In this document: one piece after another, positions 22,441 through 33,481 of the stretch
Layout of the letters: each line of letters opens with the position of its first letter
Numbering within the stretch: the first letter of the stretch is position 1
From: Eunapius fragilis
Taxonomy: Eukaryota; Porifera; Demospongiae; Spongillida; Spongillidae
Reading direction: 5' to 3'
DNA length: 64,000 bases
Assembly (NCBI GenBank): GCA_963681505.1
Contig: OY811972.1
Coordinates: 3,304,163-3,368,162 of the forward strand
Notes under the pieces: generated by a model
Databases searched by the model: none
What the model saw: only the letters and a program-made list of their open reading frames with translations
Told to the model about the DNA's origin: nothing
Made by a program: the position numbers and the translations under genes

Positions 22441-22739
22441 CTCATAAGCCCGATTCCTTTGCTAATATCGTTTTGTATTGACTTTTGACCAAGTGCCAAG
22501 CATAAATGATGCGCTAATATACGATATGTTGTGAGTGGCCTGGTGGGCCAAAATGAGATGACCTTGTCCTGAGGCTGAAATGTATATATAGTGCGCACAA
22601 CGAAGTTTATTGCGACGAGCCTCGTAATGTAATCTTGTGATCTAGCATAGCTTTTGGAGGGGAAGGGAGGGGGGCGGGGCGGCAGCCCCCCCCCCCCCCA
22701 TTCATTTTAAATGCCGTCCCTGTCATGAAATTGCCGCCC

Positions 22740-22742
22740 ACC

Positions 22743-22810
<68 letters not shown>
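22740..22810. repeat. CA microsatellite
   Basis: A pure CA run of about 65 bp flanked by C- and G-rich segments. Confidence 0.95.
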
Positions 22811-23336
22811 GCGCGCGCCATAACGCACGCGCATATAGAAAGCACACCTTTTGTGTGTTGTGTGTGTGCGGGGGGGCGGGGGCGGCAATTTCTTGATACT
22901 CAATGATTAATTCGCATGTGTATACGTTGAAATTTTATCTAATACCGGAAATTTTATTTACTAACAGCAAACGTTTTATTAATATATTCGTTCTTCCGAA
23001 AGCTTGCCTGCATGTGCACAGGCGTATACCAACTTAACTGAATCACGATCATAATTAACAATAACAAAGTTTCAGTCTTTAAATGTACATGGTAAAGGTT
23101 TAATTAGGTGCACCGTTGCGTAAAAGGTGCAAATGGCGATACATTTTCATAGCTGCTTCAATTGCTACATCACCATGCCTCTAAAACAATTTACAAACTG
23201 AGAAATACATCCCAACGACAATATATCACGCGAGCATATCCATTATTCTCAGCCGCCTGTTGACGACCGTTACGACGCTCGTTGTCGCAATAAACTTCGT
23301 TGTCTTTCGCACGTATGTAAATTCTTTTTAAAATTT

Positions 23337-24000
23337 TCCTATACCTATACATCTTCCTCACTGATGTGGCCTATTACGTAACCGGATGGTCAGTTTCCTT
23401 ACCGAACGGCCCGTTACATAACCGGCTTATGGCACTGGGCACGAGAATATGTGAGTTCGAATGAGAAGGAAGGGCATGTGTACGGCAAGTACGGCATGAG
23501 ATGCTCCATCATGTGTGTCATATACACATGCAGCTTCTTTCCACCAGAGCTGATACTGGCCTTCCAAGTAGTACATTTTGACAATGGTATGCACACTTAG
23601 TATATAAAGTACATCTGTTGGGAGCTTGCTCAGTTATAAACCTTGAGATTGAGACATTCCAGTGACCAGTCTTACAGGTATAACTGCACCCACTCAAGCA
23701 TGCAGGTACTAATTAATGTAAACAACTTTGCTAAAGATTACTGATCTGGACTGCCAGAGTGGCTTAACACAGCTTCTTTCCGTTTGTTGCATAGACGGAA
23801 AGAAGCTGCATGTGAATATGACACACATGAAGCATCTCATGCCGTACTTGCCGTACACATGCCCTTCCTTCTCATTCGAACTCACATATTCTCGTGCCCC
23901 GTGCCATAAAGCCGGTTATGCATGTAACGGGCCGTTCGGTAAGGAAACTGACCATCCGGTTACGTAATAGGCCACATCAGTGAGGAAGATGTAGGTATAG
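23337..24000. mobile_element. Foldback element with about 200-bp arms
   Basis: 23337-23545 (for example CCGGATGGTCAGTTTCCTTA) returns inverted at about 23790-24000 with only a few differences. The spacer of about 245 bp is unique. No coding capacity is evident. It ends about 60 bp upstream of the secreted-peptide ORF. Confidence 0.85.
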
Positions 24001-24061
24001 TGTACAAGATTGTATGTGCTTATGATCACTTTCGTTCTTTCTTTGAGATCTTTTCACAGAA

Positions 24062-24310
24062 ATGATTGGCAGAAACATGTTTGGTCTAGACGTGAAAGTA
24101 GTCCTGCTGTTCGCTCTGCTGGGAACAGCACTTGCTTTTAGAACGTCAAACGTGGATGAAGCAGACAGTCCGTCAGCTGATGTTAACGAAATGGCAGATG
24201 ACGAATTGGAACTTGCTCCACAGCAAGATAAAGACGGAGATTGCTGCAGTACGCGAAGATTGCTGCAGTTAAAAATCAGAATTATATATATATATTTTCA
24301 AACTATGTGA
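24062..24310 (+). CDS. Short secreted-protein precursor, 3' end probably replaced by a repeat
   Basis: The ORF starts two bases after an acceptor-like ATCTTTTCACAG, suggesting a 5'-UTR intron. A hydrophobic signal peptide (about residues 8-25, ending GTALAF) is followed by an acidic Ser/Asp/Glu-rich stretch and then a Cys-Cys pair with Arg-Arg (GDCCSTRRLLQ, about 59-69). That order resembles a pre-pro-peptide layout. From about codon 69 the sequence coincides with the start of the duplicated segment also seen at 13388, so the encoded tail (KIRIIYIYFQTM) is not original. No family recognised and no function assigned. Confidence 0.45.
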   Translation: MIGRNMFGLDVKVVLLFALLGTALAFRTSNVDEADSPSADVNEMADDELELAPQQDKDGDCCSTRRLLQLKIRIIYIYFQTM

Positions 24311-24945
24311 TCAATTTAATTTAGTGGCATGGCTATTATAATTTGGTAGCTTTAATAACCCTTCCTTCATGGTATATAAAAGATCATCTTTTCGTACGTA
24401 TACGTACGGAAAGATGATCTTTTATATAAATACACATTCCATTATCGGTAAATACGGCTAATGATTGACAGAAAAATTCGTAAATGCGGTAATTTCTATC
24501 CTCAGGAAAGCTACCGGTTTATGGTAATTAATTGTTACCCAAAATCATTACGGAAATGTATTCATTTCGCCCCTTGATAGGGGAAACCACGACGCATGTT
24601 ATAGATAGATATTGCACTACATGTATGAAGATACATACTATCTACCTATTATAGATATTATTTCCATCACCCCAGCTACACCCATATTAAATTTGAATAG
24701 ACCTAGAGCATCTAGGATGGTTCCTACCTCGGTCAGCTCTTAAAGATAAGACAGAATTCAGCACACGGTGGCAAAAAAATAATAAGAATACTCACCAGCA
24801 GAAGTAGAAAACGAAAAGTGTAAACACATTAAAAAAAGACAGCACTTAGGAAAAACAGCACTTTCATCTTAATCGCTGACAGCTTGCTTGCTATTACAAC
24901 CACTCAGAAATATTATATATACCACGCGAAATAATCCAATTAAAT
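24269..24945. repeat. Duplicated segment, copy 2
   Basis: Matches 13388-13767 plus 14294-14545 without the extra 525 bp of copy 1. It carries an additional 56-bp palindrome (24373-24428). Confidence 0.9.
24373..24428. repeat. 56-bp palindromic insertion
   Basis: Two 28-nt halves pair with one mismatch (start TATATAAAAGATCATC). Copy 1 of the surrounding duplicated segment lacks it, so it inserted after duplication, probably at a TA-containing site. Confidence 0.85.
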
Positions 24946-25298
24946 CTCTCCAGTATGGTATAAGCTCAGCTCCAAAATTTTGTTTTGCTGGCCATCCAGA
25001 AGTGCAGTATTGCTTAACACGAATGCAGATGGGGTCATTCAGCTGGCCAGTATGGTATTTAGCGAAACCCATTTCAGTGATAGGGATAGTTGAAATGATG
25101 GCTCCCATAAATACCTCCACGTCACTGTCGGTGATGCTTTCATTCTTCATGGGGGGGGGGGGGGAGAAAAGTGCTCTAGAAAGGGCATCTGCAGTGAGCA
25201 ATGATTTTCCCGGTACATGATTGATGGAATAGTCGAACCTTGCAAGACGGAGACGACAATACTCGAGGTAGTAATGTGCATGTCAAGATGTTTAGTAC

Positions 25299-26413
25299 CT
25301 AATCGGAACCTACGCGAGTAGGTTCCATATAGGAATCCTGCAGTATCATGAATGTCATTAAAAAAACGTCACTCGCGTCTGGCGGGACAGCCAAGAGTCG
25401 GGTCACTTCCCTTTTAGTGGCAATCGAGCAATATCAAAAAGGAGAACAGTTCTGCGTTATACATATGTCATAAGACGGTGTACTTTTAGAGAACAAAAAT
25501 ACTCGTCCCCATCGTCCGTACCCAGTCCCACCTAAAATTTCTCCTCCGTCGTCGTCTTCTTCTTCTTCTTCTTCCTTCGGGATAGCATAACTCACGACAG
25601 GAACGTTTGTAAAGCACGCCATGCGTACCAATCGCTTCAGGATGTGTCCGCATGTTATCTTCAGGTATCTGTTAGACGCCTAACCGATCGGGCAATTGGC
25701 TGAAGCTAGTTGTACCTTATTTGGTATTGATCTACAAATAGCACATTACATCAGCTATCACAATGTTTATGACGCACCAGTATAATATAACCAGCGTTAT
25801 CAAATTAGATGGTTTTACCATATAATCTCATGAGGACAATTCTGATTCCACTCGAGCATCTAAAAGTGGAAAGATCCAGATGCTGCCAGATCTGCCAAAC
25901 GTGCGTATGTCAAGCGCGGTACCGAAAGGAACAACAAACGACCACCCAAAGGTACGTTTATACGGCATCGATAAATGTTGGATCGATAAATTATAAGCAT
26001 GCATGGTATATCGCTAAAATGGAAGGAATAGTTTAGTTACAGCGGTAGAGATACTGCGTCTCTCCGTTTTATAGTAATATGCGCTGTTTGAAATGTGTGT
26101 ATAACGCCAAAGTTGCTTACGTCAATTTGGTCATGTATTGTGGTGCATGGTTTATCTGATTATAGCGTGAGATCAGTTTGCTTAGAGTACATTTATTCTT
26201 TGTATTATATGGCTTCGCTTTTAACCTTTATCAATCCTTTGCTCCTCAATGGAGATAGTCTGGGGACTAGTGTAATATTTGGTACACACCTCAACAGAAT
26301 TGCAGATTCTAATATAAACCTGTCATGATCGCGCAAGTTGACGTTTATGCTACCTTATTCTATGCGTTTCAAGAACTAAATACAATACCAAATCCACCAG
26401 AAAAATTTAGGAA
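25299..26413 (+). mobile_element. Hairpin-ended repeat family, copy 2, nested in the Ty3/gypsy pol
   Basis: It begins CTAATC, then a 22-nt hairpin (25305-25326; stem GGAACCTAC, loop GCGA) and ATATAGGA. The family body follows, then a TTC microsatellite (about 25555-25576) and ATAACTC. Further on there is an exon-like segment ending in a donor (CCCAAAG|GTACG at 25951) whose last residues (ARYRKEQQTTTQR) parallel the exon end of copy 3. The left border is sharp because the retroelement frame resumes a few bases away (complement of GTACTAAACATCTTGAC). The 3' end is not resolved; a MITE abuts at 26414. Confidence 0.6.
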
Positions 26414-26702
26414 ACAAGTAATAAAAACATTCTCTACACGAGAAGGTTGGTGGTATATAGGAATCAAAGGTGAGATGGTGGTGTAAAAAGCAAGGGAACA
26501 AGGTTTCTGATTGAAAAGGAAAAATGAAATAGACCTATATTAGCACGCACATTAAAATATGACAACATGCTGCTAATATAGGTCTATTTCATTTTTCCTT
26601 TTCAATCAGAAGCCTTGTTCCCTTGCTTTTTACACCACCATCTCACCTTTGATTCCTATATACCACCAACCTTCTCGTGTAGAGAATGTTTTTATTACTT
26701 GT
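26414..26702. mobile_element. Palindromic MITE, copy 2
   Basis: 289 bp, ends ACAAGTAATAAAAACATTCT and its complement. The arms pair along nearly the whole length around a centre at about 26550-26570. It sits at the RNase H side of the nested insertion in the retroelement. Confidence 0.92.
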
Positions 26703-27812
26703 TATATAACAAACGGACCCAAGGTTTGTGGTCAGTCTCGATCTCAAAGTGTTTCCCAAGGATATTACAAATTTGTCGCACGCCCATCTAGACAATTGCC
26801 ATGCAGTGCTTCCTTTTCAATTTGCGCGCGTACCGCTGCATAGTCTCTGTCATAGCTCGTGATGCATAAGCAACATACTTTCAATGTTCCTTTACTTTCT
26901 GAAGTAGTACCGCCCCAAGACCAAAAGATGAAGCATCTGCAGATATCCTGCTGATTTCAGCTGAAGGATCATAATGTACAAGAACTGACAAGTTTGTAAG
27001 CTCCTTTGTCAGTGTTGCAAAGGCCTGGTCATGTATTGGTCCCCACAACCATGTGTTCTTTTGGCTGAGCAAGTCCCTCAAAAGTCGGCTTAAATGAGAC
27101 AGGTTGGGGGAGAATTTGCCAAATTGGATTATGATGCCTAACAACCGTCGCAGCTCAGATATATCCTTTGGATTAGGCATATTCATAACTGCTATAGTCT
27201 TTTCTGGATCTACACAAATGCCCTGTTGACTCACGATATGACCTAAGAATGTCACTTGATGTTTAGACAAACTGCATTTGTCAGGGTTTAATGTAACGAT
27301 TTTTCAATTCTCTGAAGAGCTAGCTGCCGGCAGTCTATGGTCATGTTCCCCTTGGCTGCTGCCAAATATCAAAACATCGTCTATATGTGACAGAGAATGC
27401 CATCCAACCCACTCAGAATTTCCTCCATTCGTTTTTTAAACAACTCGGGACCGCTTGAAATGCCGAACGGTAGCTTAGTGAAGCAATATAGCGACCAAAA
27501 GGTGTAATAAAGGTTGTCAAAAGATGGGATTCCTTGGCAAGTGGTATCTGCCAGAAACCACAGTTGGCATCTAGTTTGCTAAAAACTGTAGCCCCAGCCA
27601 GCTGTGCTAAAGTTTCGTCTACCTTAGGGAGAGGAAAGTTTTCACGTAGTACGTTTTCGTTCAACTGCTTCAAGTCCACACAAATATGAACTGTGTTTTT
27701 GTCTTTCTTAGGAACTACGACCATCCCACAGCACCACTATGATAGGCCTTCCGCTTTAGTTATCACTCCCATTCTAGCTAGCTCTTCTCTGACCTTTTCT
27801 CTCAAAGGGAAG

Positions 27813-27941
27813 GGAGCCCCTGACCCCGATGGGGGAGCTTACAGCGCTCCCCCATACCCCCTAGCTGGGTTGGAGGGGGGGGGGGGGGGGTGGGGGCGCC
27901 GCTCTCACTACTCTGCCCTACCTATAACCACACCTTGTGTC

Positions 27942-27974
<33 letters not shown>

Positions 27975-27999
27975 CCTTCCTCCCGAATCCTGGATCCGT
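27813..27999. repeat. Dispersed hAT-like repeat fragment with G and C runs, copy B
   Basis: Carries GGGGGAGCTTACAGCGCTCC and CTCTGCCCTACCTATAACCA, shared with 29038-29140. It ends in CCTGGATCCGTCACTG, a degenerate hAT-type terminus. It truncates the retroelement to its left. Confidence 0.55.
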
Positions 28000-28610
28000 C
28001 ACTGAAGTGTAGAAAGAGGTTCAAGTAAATCAATTGCTAAGTCCAAGGTTAATCTAAACATAGGGCTGGGGTTAATCAGGGTAAAAGGGGTTAAAAGCAC
28101 GATGAGTACCATGCAGTGAAATAAAAGCACGAGATTAAAATATGACAGTTCAGAAAAATTGCTGCAAATTCGGCCTGATTCAATATCTACCTCAAAAAAG
28201 AAAAAAAGGATGTTCATTGTAACAGCATGCACATGTTCACGCATGATTCATCAGCTCATAAGCCTCAGCAACCATGAATCAGTTGTCCTGCAGTGGCTGG
28301 CAAGGCAACGAAGAATACACACCATGACGTCGAGTGGAGTGGTGTGCTGCAGCAGATCTCAAATGCTTCAGCCTGGTCTCCCCAGGCAAGTAATGAACAT
28401 AATTACATGAAGCCATGATCGAGCATTGCAAAGTTAATGGCACAAAACAAACCGTTTGCCAATGATATTAGTACTGGTGCTATCCTTGTATCCTTGTCGC
28501 TGGAAGAAACCGTTAATATAAGCACAAGGACATGCCACTACCAGTCGGAAGGTAACAAAAAGCATCTCTCGCTAGTAAAAAGTGCTTCACAGCCGATTCC
28601 TGTGCATGCA
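28000..28610. other. Intergenic, no gene recognised
   Basis: Short ORFs only, no convincing motif. Confidence 0.4.
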
Positions 28611-28637
28611 GTAGCGGATCCGGGGGGAGGGGAGGAT

Positions 28638-28675
<38 letters not shown>

Positions 28676-29220
28676 ACGGCTTCCTGCGCCCCCCCCCCCC
28701 CCCCGTTAGTTAGCAATTTACAAATGCGAGGATACAGGGGGCCCCTTTAGTTAGCAATTCAATGATTTAAACAAATGCGGGAGGGGGGCCTTAGATTGAA
28801 CGATCCAATTAATTATAACAGCGCAGGCCACGTGTATTAGTACATCTACGTAATGGCGACCAATGCTAGCTACGCTATAGTAATCGAAGATCAGGAAGAC
28901 CAGGTCGGCTCTGCAAACGACTTCACATGCAACGGAATGCCGAAGAAGAGGAAAGCGTCAGCGATTACAGATTTCGTTATAAATGCTATAGGATTTTTTA
29001 TGCCGAAACGCTAAAATTGCAAAGCTTCTAGGGTCTGGGGAGCTTACAGCGCTCCCCCATACCCCCTTGCTGGCGGGAGGGGGGCACCTCCCCGGGGCGA
29101 CGCCGCTCATTACTCTGCCCTACCTATAGCCACTCTTTCTATTGTGCACCCCCCCCCCCCACCCACCACCCCCCCCCCCACCCACCCCCCCCCCCCCCCA
29201 CCCACCCCTCCTAAATACTG
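28611..29220. repeat. Dispersed hAT-like repeat, copy C, with long G and C runs
   Basis: Starts CAGTAGCGGATCCGG, the same type of end as the full-length hAT at 38982. It contains G and C runs at 28640-28703 and the GCTTACAGCGCTCCCCCATA core at about 29040, and ends in C/CA runs near 29210. No coding capacity; internal boundaries are uncertain. Confidence 0.45.
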
Positions 29221-29845
29221 GCATGGTTTACGCATAGATAGAAGAATACCTGGATTCGAAACGCGTCACGTGATCCATTGAATTGTCGATTGTAGGCGGC
29301 GGACCCTTTGAAACGAACTTTGCTGAAATTAGTGATCACCGGAAATTACGTTACGTATACTCGTTCCCAAACCACTGAATAGGAGGTTGTATGGAAAAAT
29401 GAGCTAAAAGCTATGCTGTACATGTAACTTGCAGAATAAAACATTTGTAACGGCGGTTCCGTAATATATGGAGCCATAGATAATTATCCCTTTTTTTTTC
29501 ATAATATTTAGACCCTTCCCCAGACTTCCTCAAAATGGTTATGGTTTTGCAATGCCTACATAACTGATATCTAATGGTCATGTTCCATCCTTTGTAGCAT
29601 CTGTACAAAATATTTAGTCATCTTTGTAACGGCACTTTCATAAGATATGACCTATTCCCATACTTGTCATAATTTTTTGGGAATTATTCCAATTATTTTC
29701 GGACTTCCTCAGAAGTTTTTACTCAATCCAAGAACGTTTGAGAACGGTATGACGTCAGCTTGTCATCACGTGCAGTCTTGCCATCGATTAAGTGCTAGCT
29801 ATCTGAAATGACGCCAAGTACTGTCCAGCAGCTTCATCGTTCGAG
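29221..29845. other. Intergenic, no gene recognised
   Basis: AT-rich; nothing identified. Confidence 0.4.
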
Positions 29846-30188
29846 CAGGGCTGCCGTAAACCGGCTAGGGGTCCGGCCTGCCAGTCCGGCCTGACAGGTC
29901 GGCCTGGCAGGCCAAATTAGTAAATCTTATAGTTTATAAATGTCAATCATTGTGGTACGTTATTGCGTTGTCAATCATCGAAGCGTGTCCGTCGGTTTCT
30001 ACGATTCCTATACCTTCTGCTCAGCGGCTCAAACATGTTTCAAACCCGGATCTGTGAGAATACAATCCCGAGGAAGTCGTGAGATTCGCGCCATTGCGAT
30101 GGTTTAGTAGTACTGTAGTAGTGTAAACACATCCGCTATCTGGTCTCATTTCAAATTCCATACATCAAAGGAGTAGGCCTACGCAGAT

Positions 30189-30341
30189 AAAGCGTGGTGT
30201 GATTACTGCCACAGGCCGTTCTCCAGGGAACACCAGACTTTGTCTAGACACATTGAACGGCATTTTAAGGATGAACAACAATATGCATGTGTGCAGCCAT
30301 ATATACTATCTATGGTGAAGCAGTCTTCGCAACACAGTTAA
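30189..30341 (+). pseudogene. BED zinc-finger remnant of a hAT transposase
   Basis: The open frame reads KAWCDYCHRPFSREHQTLSR followed by HIERHFKDEQ and ends at TAA. The C-x2-C and H-x3-H spacing fits a BED finger, the DNA-binding module of hAT transposases. The preceding start is not clear. Together with the downstream dimerisation segment it shows which parts survived the internal deletion. Confidence 0.7.
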
Positions 30342-30366
30342 GGAAAATGATGTTTGGCTTCGACTC

Positions 30367-30621
30367 TTGGAGAACAGATCAGTAGTTGTCATGGCCTCTT
30401 TAGATCGCTTGGAATGGTGTAAAATGCACAACACACAATTTCCCACTATTGCAAAGCTTGCTCGAATGTACCTGGCTATATTCCATCTATCGGAGAGCGG
30501 AGTTTTTTCAAGAGCCATTTTGATCAAGGAGCGACAGCAATGGAGCCTGCATGTACTTCCCCAACGGCTGGAGGCATCAATTATGCTAAAGCACAATGCA
30601 TGGATGCTTCGAAAGAAATAA
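30367..30621 (+). pseudogene. hAT C-terminal dimerisation domain remnant
   Basis: The frame contains LEWCKMHNTQFPTIAKLARM then YLAIFHLSESGVFSRA and ends LKHNAWMLRKK. This matches the hAT dimerisation pattern (W, FP, LA..YL, SE..FS). The usual SERVFS is SESGVFS here. It is open for 84 codons up to TAA, with no catalytic core upstream. Confidence 0.75.
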
Positions 30622-30954
30622 GCCAATGCTATATTGCTCAATGTGCTATAAATAATAAACTGTTCCATATTTATTCGTATCTCAGTATGATTTATTATTA
30701 TTTTACAATCGATCATCTTCTCTATTACATTAATATTATTGAATTCTGAACAAGAAGTAAGCTTGATCTGTACATGTACAAATCAGTCATATACTATATG
30801 CATGTATTGGCACAATGAGGGCGTGGTCCGGCCTGACATGCCAGGGGTCCGGCCTGACAGGTCAGGCCAGGTCTTTGGCCTGTCAGGCCGGCCTGACAGG
30901 CCGGCTGGCCTTTGGCAGCCCTGCGTTCGAGTATACACACGAACACCTTCGTCA

Positions 30955-30957
30955 CTG
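30955..30957. other. Left 3-bp target-site duplication (CTG) of the CACTA element
   Basis: CTG directly before CACTACGCG; the matching CTG is at 38232-38234. Confidence 0.8.
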
Positions 30958-30981
30958 CACTACGCGAAAAAGTACATTTAC

Positions 30982-31240
30982 CACGCATTTACTAATCGTG
31001 TAGATGTATTGTAAATATGTCAATACACATTTACAAACATATTTGCTGTGATGTAAATATGTTATACATTTGCCACCTTATTTACATAATGTTTACTATC
31101 CGTGTAAATGTATAATATATTTACGAACATATTTGCACCACATTTACATCTATCATAATTGCTGCTCTAATTAAGAGTAACACTTGCAAGAAATATAATA
31201 TCATCGAAATTTGATCGTATAATCTCAGTCTACAGTCTAC
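30982..31240. promoter_or_regulatory. Left subterminal repeats of the CACTA element
   Basis: Dispersed short motifs of the type ATTTAC, GTAAATAT and GTAAATGT in both orientations. A matching cluster sits at 38020-38215 at the other end. In characterised CACTA elements such repeats bind an element-encoded protein; that role is inferred here. Confidence 0.6.
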
Positions 31241-31421
31241 AGTCTACGATTTGATGCTGTCGTCTCGTGTCATAAGATCTCTGATCAAATTATACTGCGC
31301 GAATCGATGCAAGTTGAATTCATTGAATGAAAGCCTTGCGCGCGAAAATACACGCACACACAGAGTATGCTCGCGCACGCTTGGAGCTTCTATAATTTGC
31401 AATTGCAAACCTCCGTTACAG

Positions 31422-33160
31422 GATGACCAGGAGGGTTACCTAAGAGAGCTTGATGCTTCTGACATCTTGGCGATACACGGTGAGTCCTCTGGACATGTTT
31501 ATTTGTATCGTGTGCACAAACTAATTAGAATATCTCACAGGTGGTTTGAGGTCATGTGCTGCCTCTGTTACAGGGTGACCAGGATGGTTACCTAAGAGAG
31601 CTTGATGCTTCTGAGGTCTTGGCGATACGTGGTGAGTCCTCTGGACATGTTCATTTGTATCGTGTGCACAAACTATTTAGGATATCTCACAGGTGGTTTG
31701 AGGTCATGTGCTGCCTCTGTTACAGGGTGACCAGGATGGTTACCTAAGAGAGCTTGATGCTTCTGCCATCTTGGCGATACATGGTGAGTCCTCTGGACAT
31801 GTTTATTTGTATCGTGTGCACAAACTAATTGGAATATCTCACAGGTGGTTTGAGGTCATGTGCTGCCTCTGTTACAGGGTGACCAGGATGGTTACCTAAG
31901 AGAGCTTGATGCTTCTGCCATCTTGGCGATACATGGTGAGTCCTCTGGACATGTTTATTTGTATCGTGTGCACAAACTAATTGGAATATCTCACAGGTGG
32001 TTTGAGGTCATGTGCTGCCTCTGTTACAGGGTGACCAGGATGGTTACCTAAGAGAGCTTGATGCTTCTGAGGTCTTGGCGATACGTGGTGAGTCCTCTGG
32101 ACATGTTCATTTGTATCGTGTGCACAAACTATTTAGGATATCTCACAGGTGGTTTGAGGTCATGTGCTGCCTCTGTTACAGGGTGACCAGGATGGTTACC
32201 TAAGAGAGCTTGATGCTTCTGCCATCTTGGCGATACATGGTGAGTCCTCTGGACATGTTTATTTGTATCGTGTGCACAAACTAATTGGAATATCTCACAG
32301 GTGGTTTGAGGTCATGTGCTGCCTCTGTTACAGGGTGACCAGGATGGTTACCTAAGAGAGCTTGATGCTTCTGCCATCTTGGCGATACATGGTGAGTCCT
32401 CTGGACATGTTTATTTGTATCGTGTGCACAAACTAATTGGAATATCTCACAGGTGGTTTGAGGTCATGTGCTGCCTCTGTTACAGGGTGACCAGGATGGT
32501 TACCTAAGAGAGCTTGATGCTTCTGAGGTCTTGGCGATACGTGGTGAGTCCTCTGGACATGTTTATTTGTATCGTGTGCACAAACTAATTAGGATATCTC
32601 ACAGGTGGTTTGAGGTCATGTGCTGCCTCTGTTACAGGGTGACCAGGATGGTTACCTAAGAGAGCTTGATGCTTCTGACATCTTGGCGATACATGGTGAG
32701 TCCTCTGGACATGTTTATTTGTGTGGTGCGCACAAACTAATTGGAATATCTCACAGGTGGTTTGAGGTCATGTGCTGCCTCTGTTACAGGGTGACCAGGA
32801 TGGTTACCTAAGAGAGCTTGATGCTTCTGCCATCTTGGCGATACATGGTGAGTCCTCTGGACATGTTTATTTGTAAGGTGCGCACAAACTAATTGGAATA
32901 TCTCACAGGTGGTTTGAGGTCATGTGCTGCCTCTGTTACAGGGTGACCAGGATGGTTACCTAAGAGAGCTTGATGCTTCTGCCATCTTGGCGATACATGG
33001 TGAGTCCTCTGGACATGTTTATTTGTATCGTGCGCACAAACTAATTAGAATATCTCACAGGTGGTTTGAGGTCATGTGCTGCCTCTGTTACAGGGTGACC
33101 AGGATGGTTACCTAAGAGAGCTTGATGCTTCTGACATCTTGGCGATGCACGGTGAGTCCT
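31422..33160. repeat. Twelve-unit 152-bp tandem array inside the CACTA element
   Basis: Twelve cores at a constant 152-bp spacing (GATGCTTCT at 31461, 31613, 31765 and so on) with very few differences. Each unit has a 58-nt block bounded by TTACAG on the left and GTGAGT on the right, like an exon between splice sites. On the opposite strand most units contain AATAAA, downstream of the transposase stop codon. Variants of the block (GCCATC, GAGGTC, GACATC) follow an order with a repeating three-unit period (456 bp). Only one frame of the 58-nt block is open, so consecutive blocks cannot be joined into one protein. Confidence 0.95.
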
Positions 33161-33481
33161 CTGGATAGTTTTTTAAATGGTGGGTATGGACTTACTAATG
33201 TTCAGTGTCAAGTGAGCTAGATGTGTAAAAGTCCAGCTGCCGTGTTTATAAACAAATGATGTACATGTCTACATGTACATGAGTTATGTTTAACCCCATA
33301 TATGGAAGGGCCTAGTACCAATAGCTCCTCCCCTTTTTAAAGCCTTGTTCATCTATGTATTACTCTCACTTCACAAGTAATCATTCACTCAATTTGAGTA
33401 ATATATTGGTGATGGCTTTACAATCATGAAATACATAATTGCAATCAATAGTCATTAGAGTGTACATTGTCACATGTTTTG

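Larger units (their letters stand above)
24946..27812 (-). mobile_element. Decayed Ty3/gypsy-type retroelement, pol region
   Basis: Minus-strand remnants occur in normal pol order. The upstream start is ELARMGVITKA with a stop before WCCGMVVVPKKDK. Reverse transcriptase follows (ICVDLKQLNENV, FSKLDANCGFWQIPL, then a shifted frame with IDDVLIF), then FLGHIVSQQGICVDPEKT and the RNase H block (SADASSFGLGAVLLQK ... DHKPWVRLL), then RLARFDYSINHVPGKSLL and TADALSRA, and finally a short pre-integrase piece (DPICIRVKQYCTSGWP). Frameshifts and stops rule out function. Gag and integrase are absent here: the 5' side stops at a C/G-run repeat (27813) and the 3' side at the duplicated segment (24945). RNase H is split by 1.4 kb of nested insertions (about 25299-26702). 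Confidence 0.9.
29846..30923 (+). mobile_element. Internally deleted hAT transposon with perfect 8-bp target duplication
   Basis: The ends are CAGGGCTGCC and its complement, flanked by identical CGTTCGAG at 29838-29845 and 30924-30931. The subterminal regions repeat GGCCTGACAGG motifs in both orientations. The 1078-bp body keeps two pieces of a hAT transposase on the plus strand, a BED-type zinc finger and the C-terminal dimerisation domain, while the catalytic RNase-H-like core is missing. It cannot transpose on its own. Confidence 0.93.

Noticed and set aside
31422..33160. CRISPR-like regular array, or a multi-exon repeat protein
   Set aside because: The whole 152-bp unit is repeated, not a short repeat with unique spacers, and the DNA is eukaryotic. 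Joining consecutive 58-nt blocks creates TGA stops, so they cannot be serial exons.
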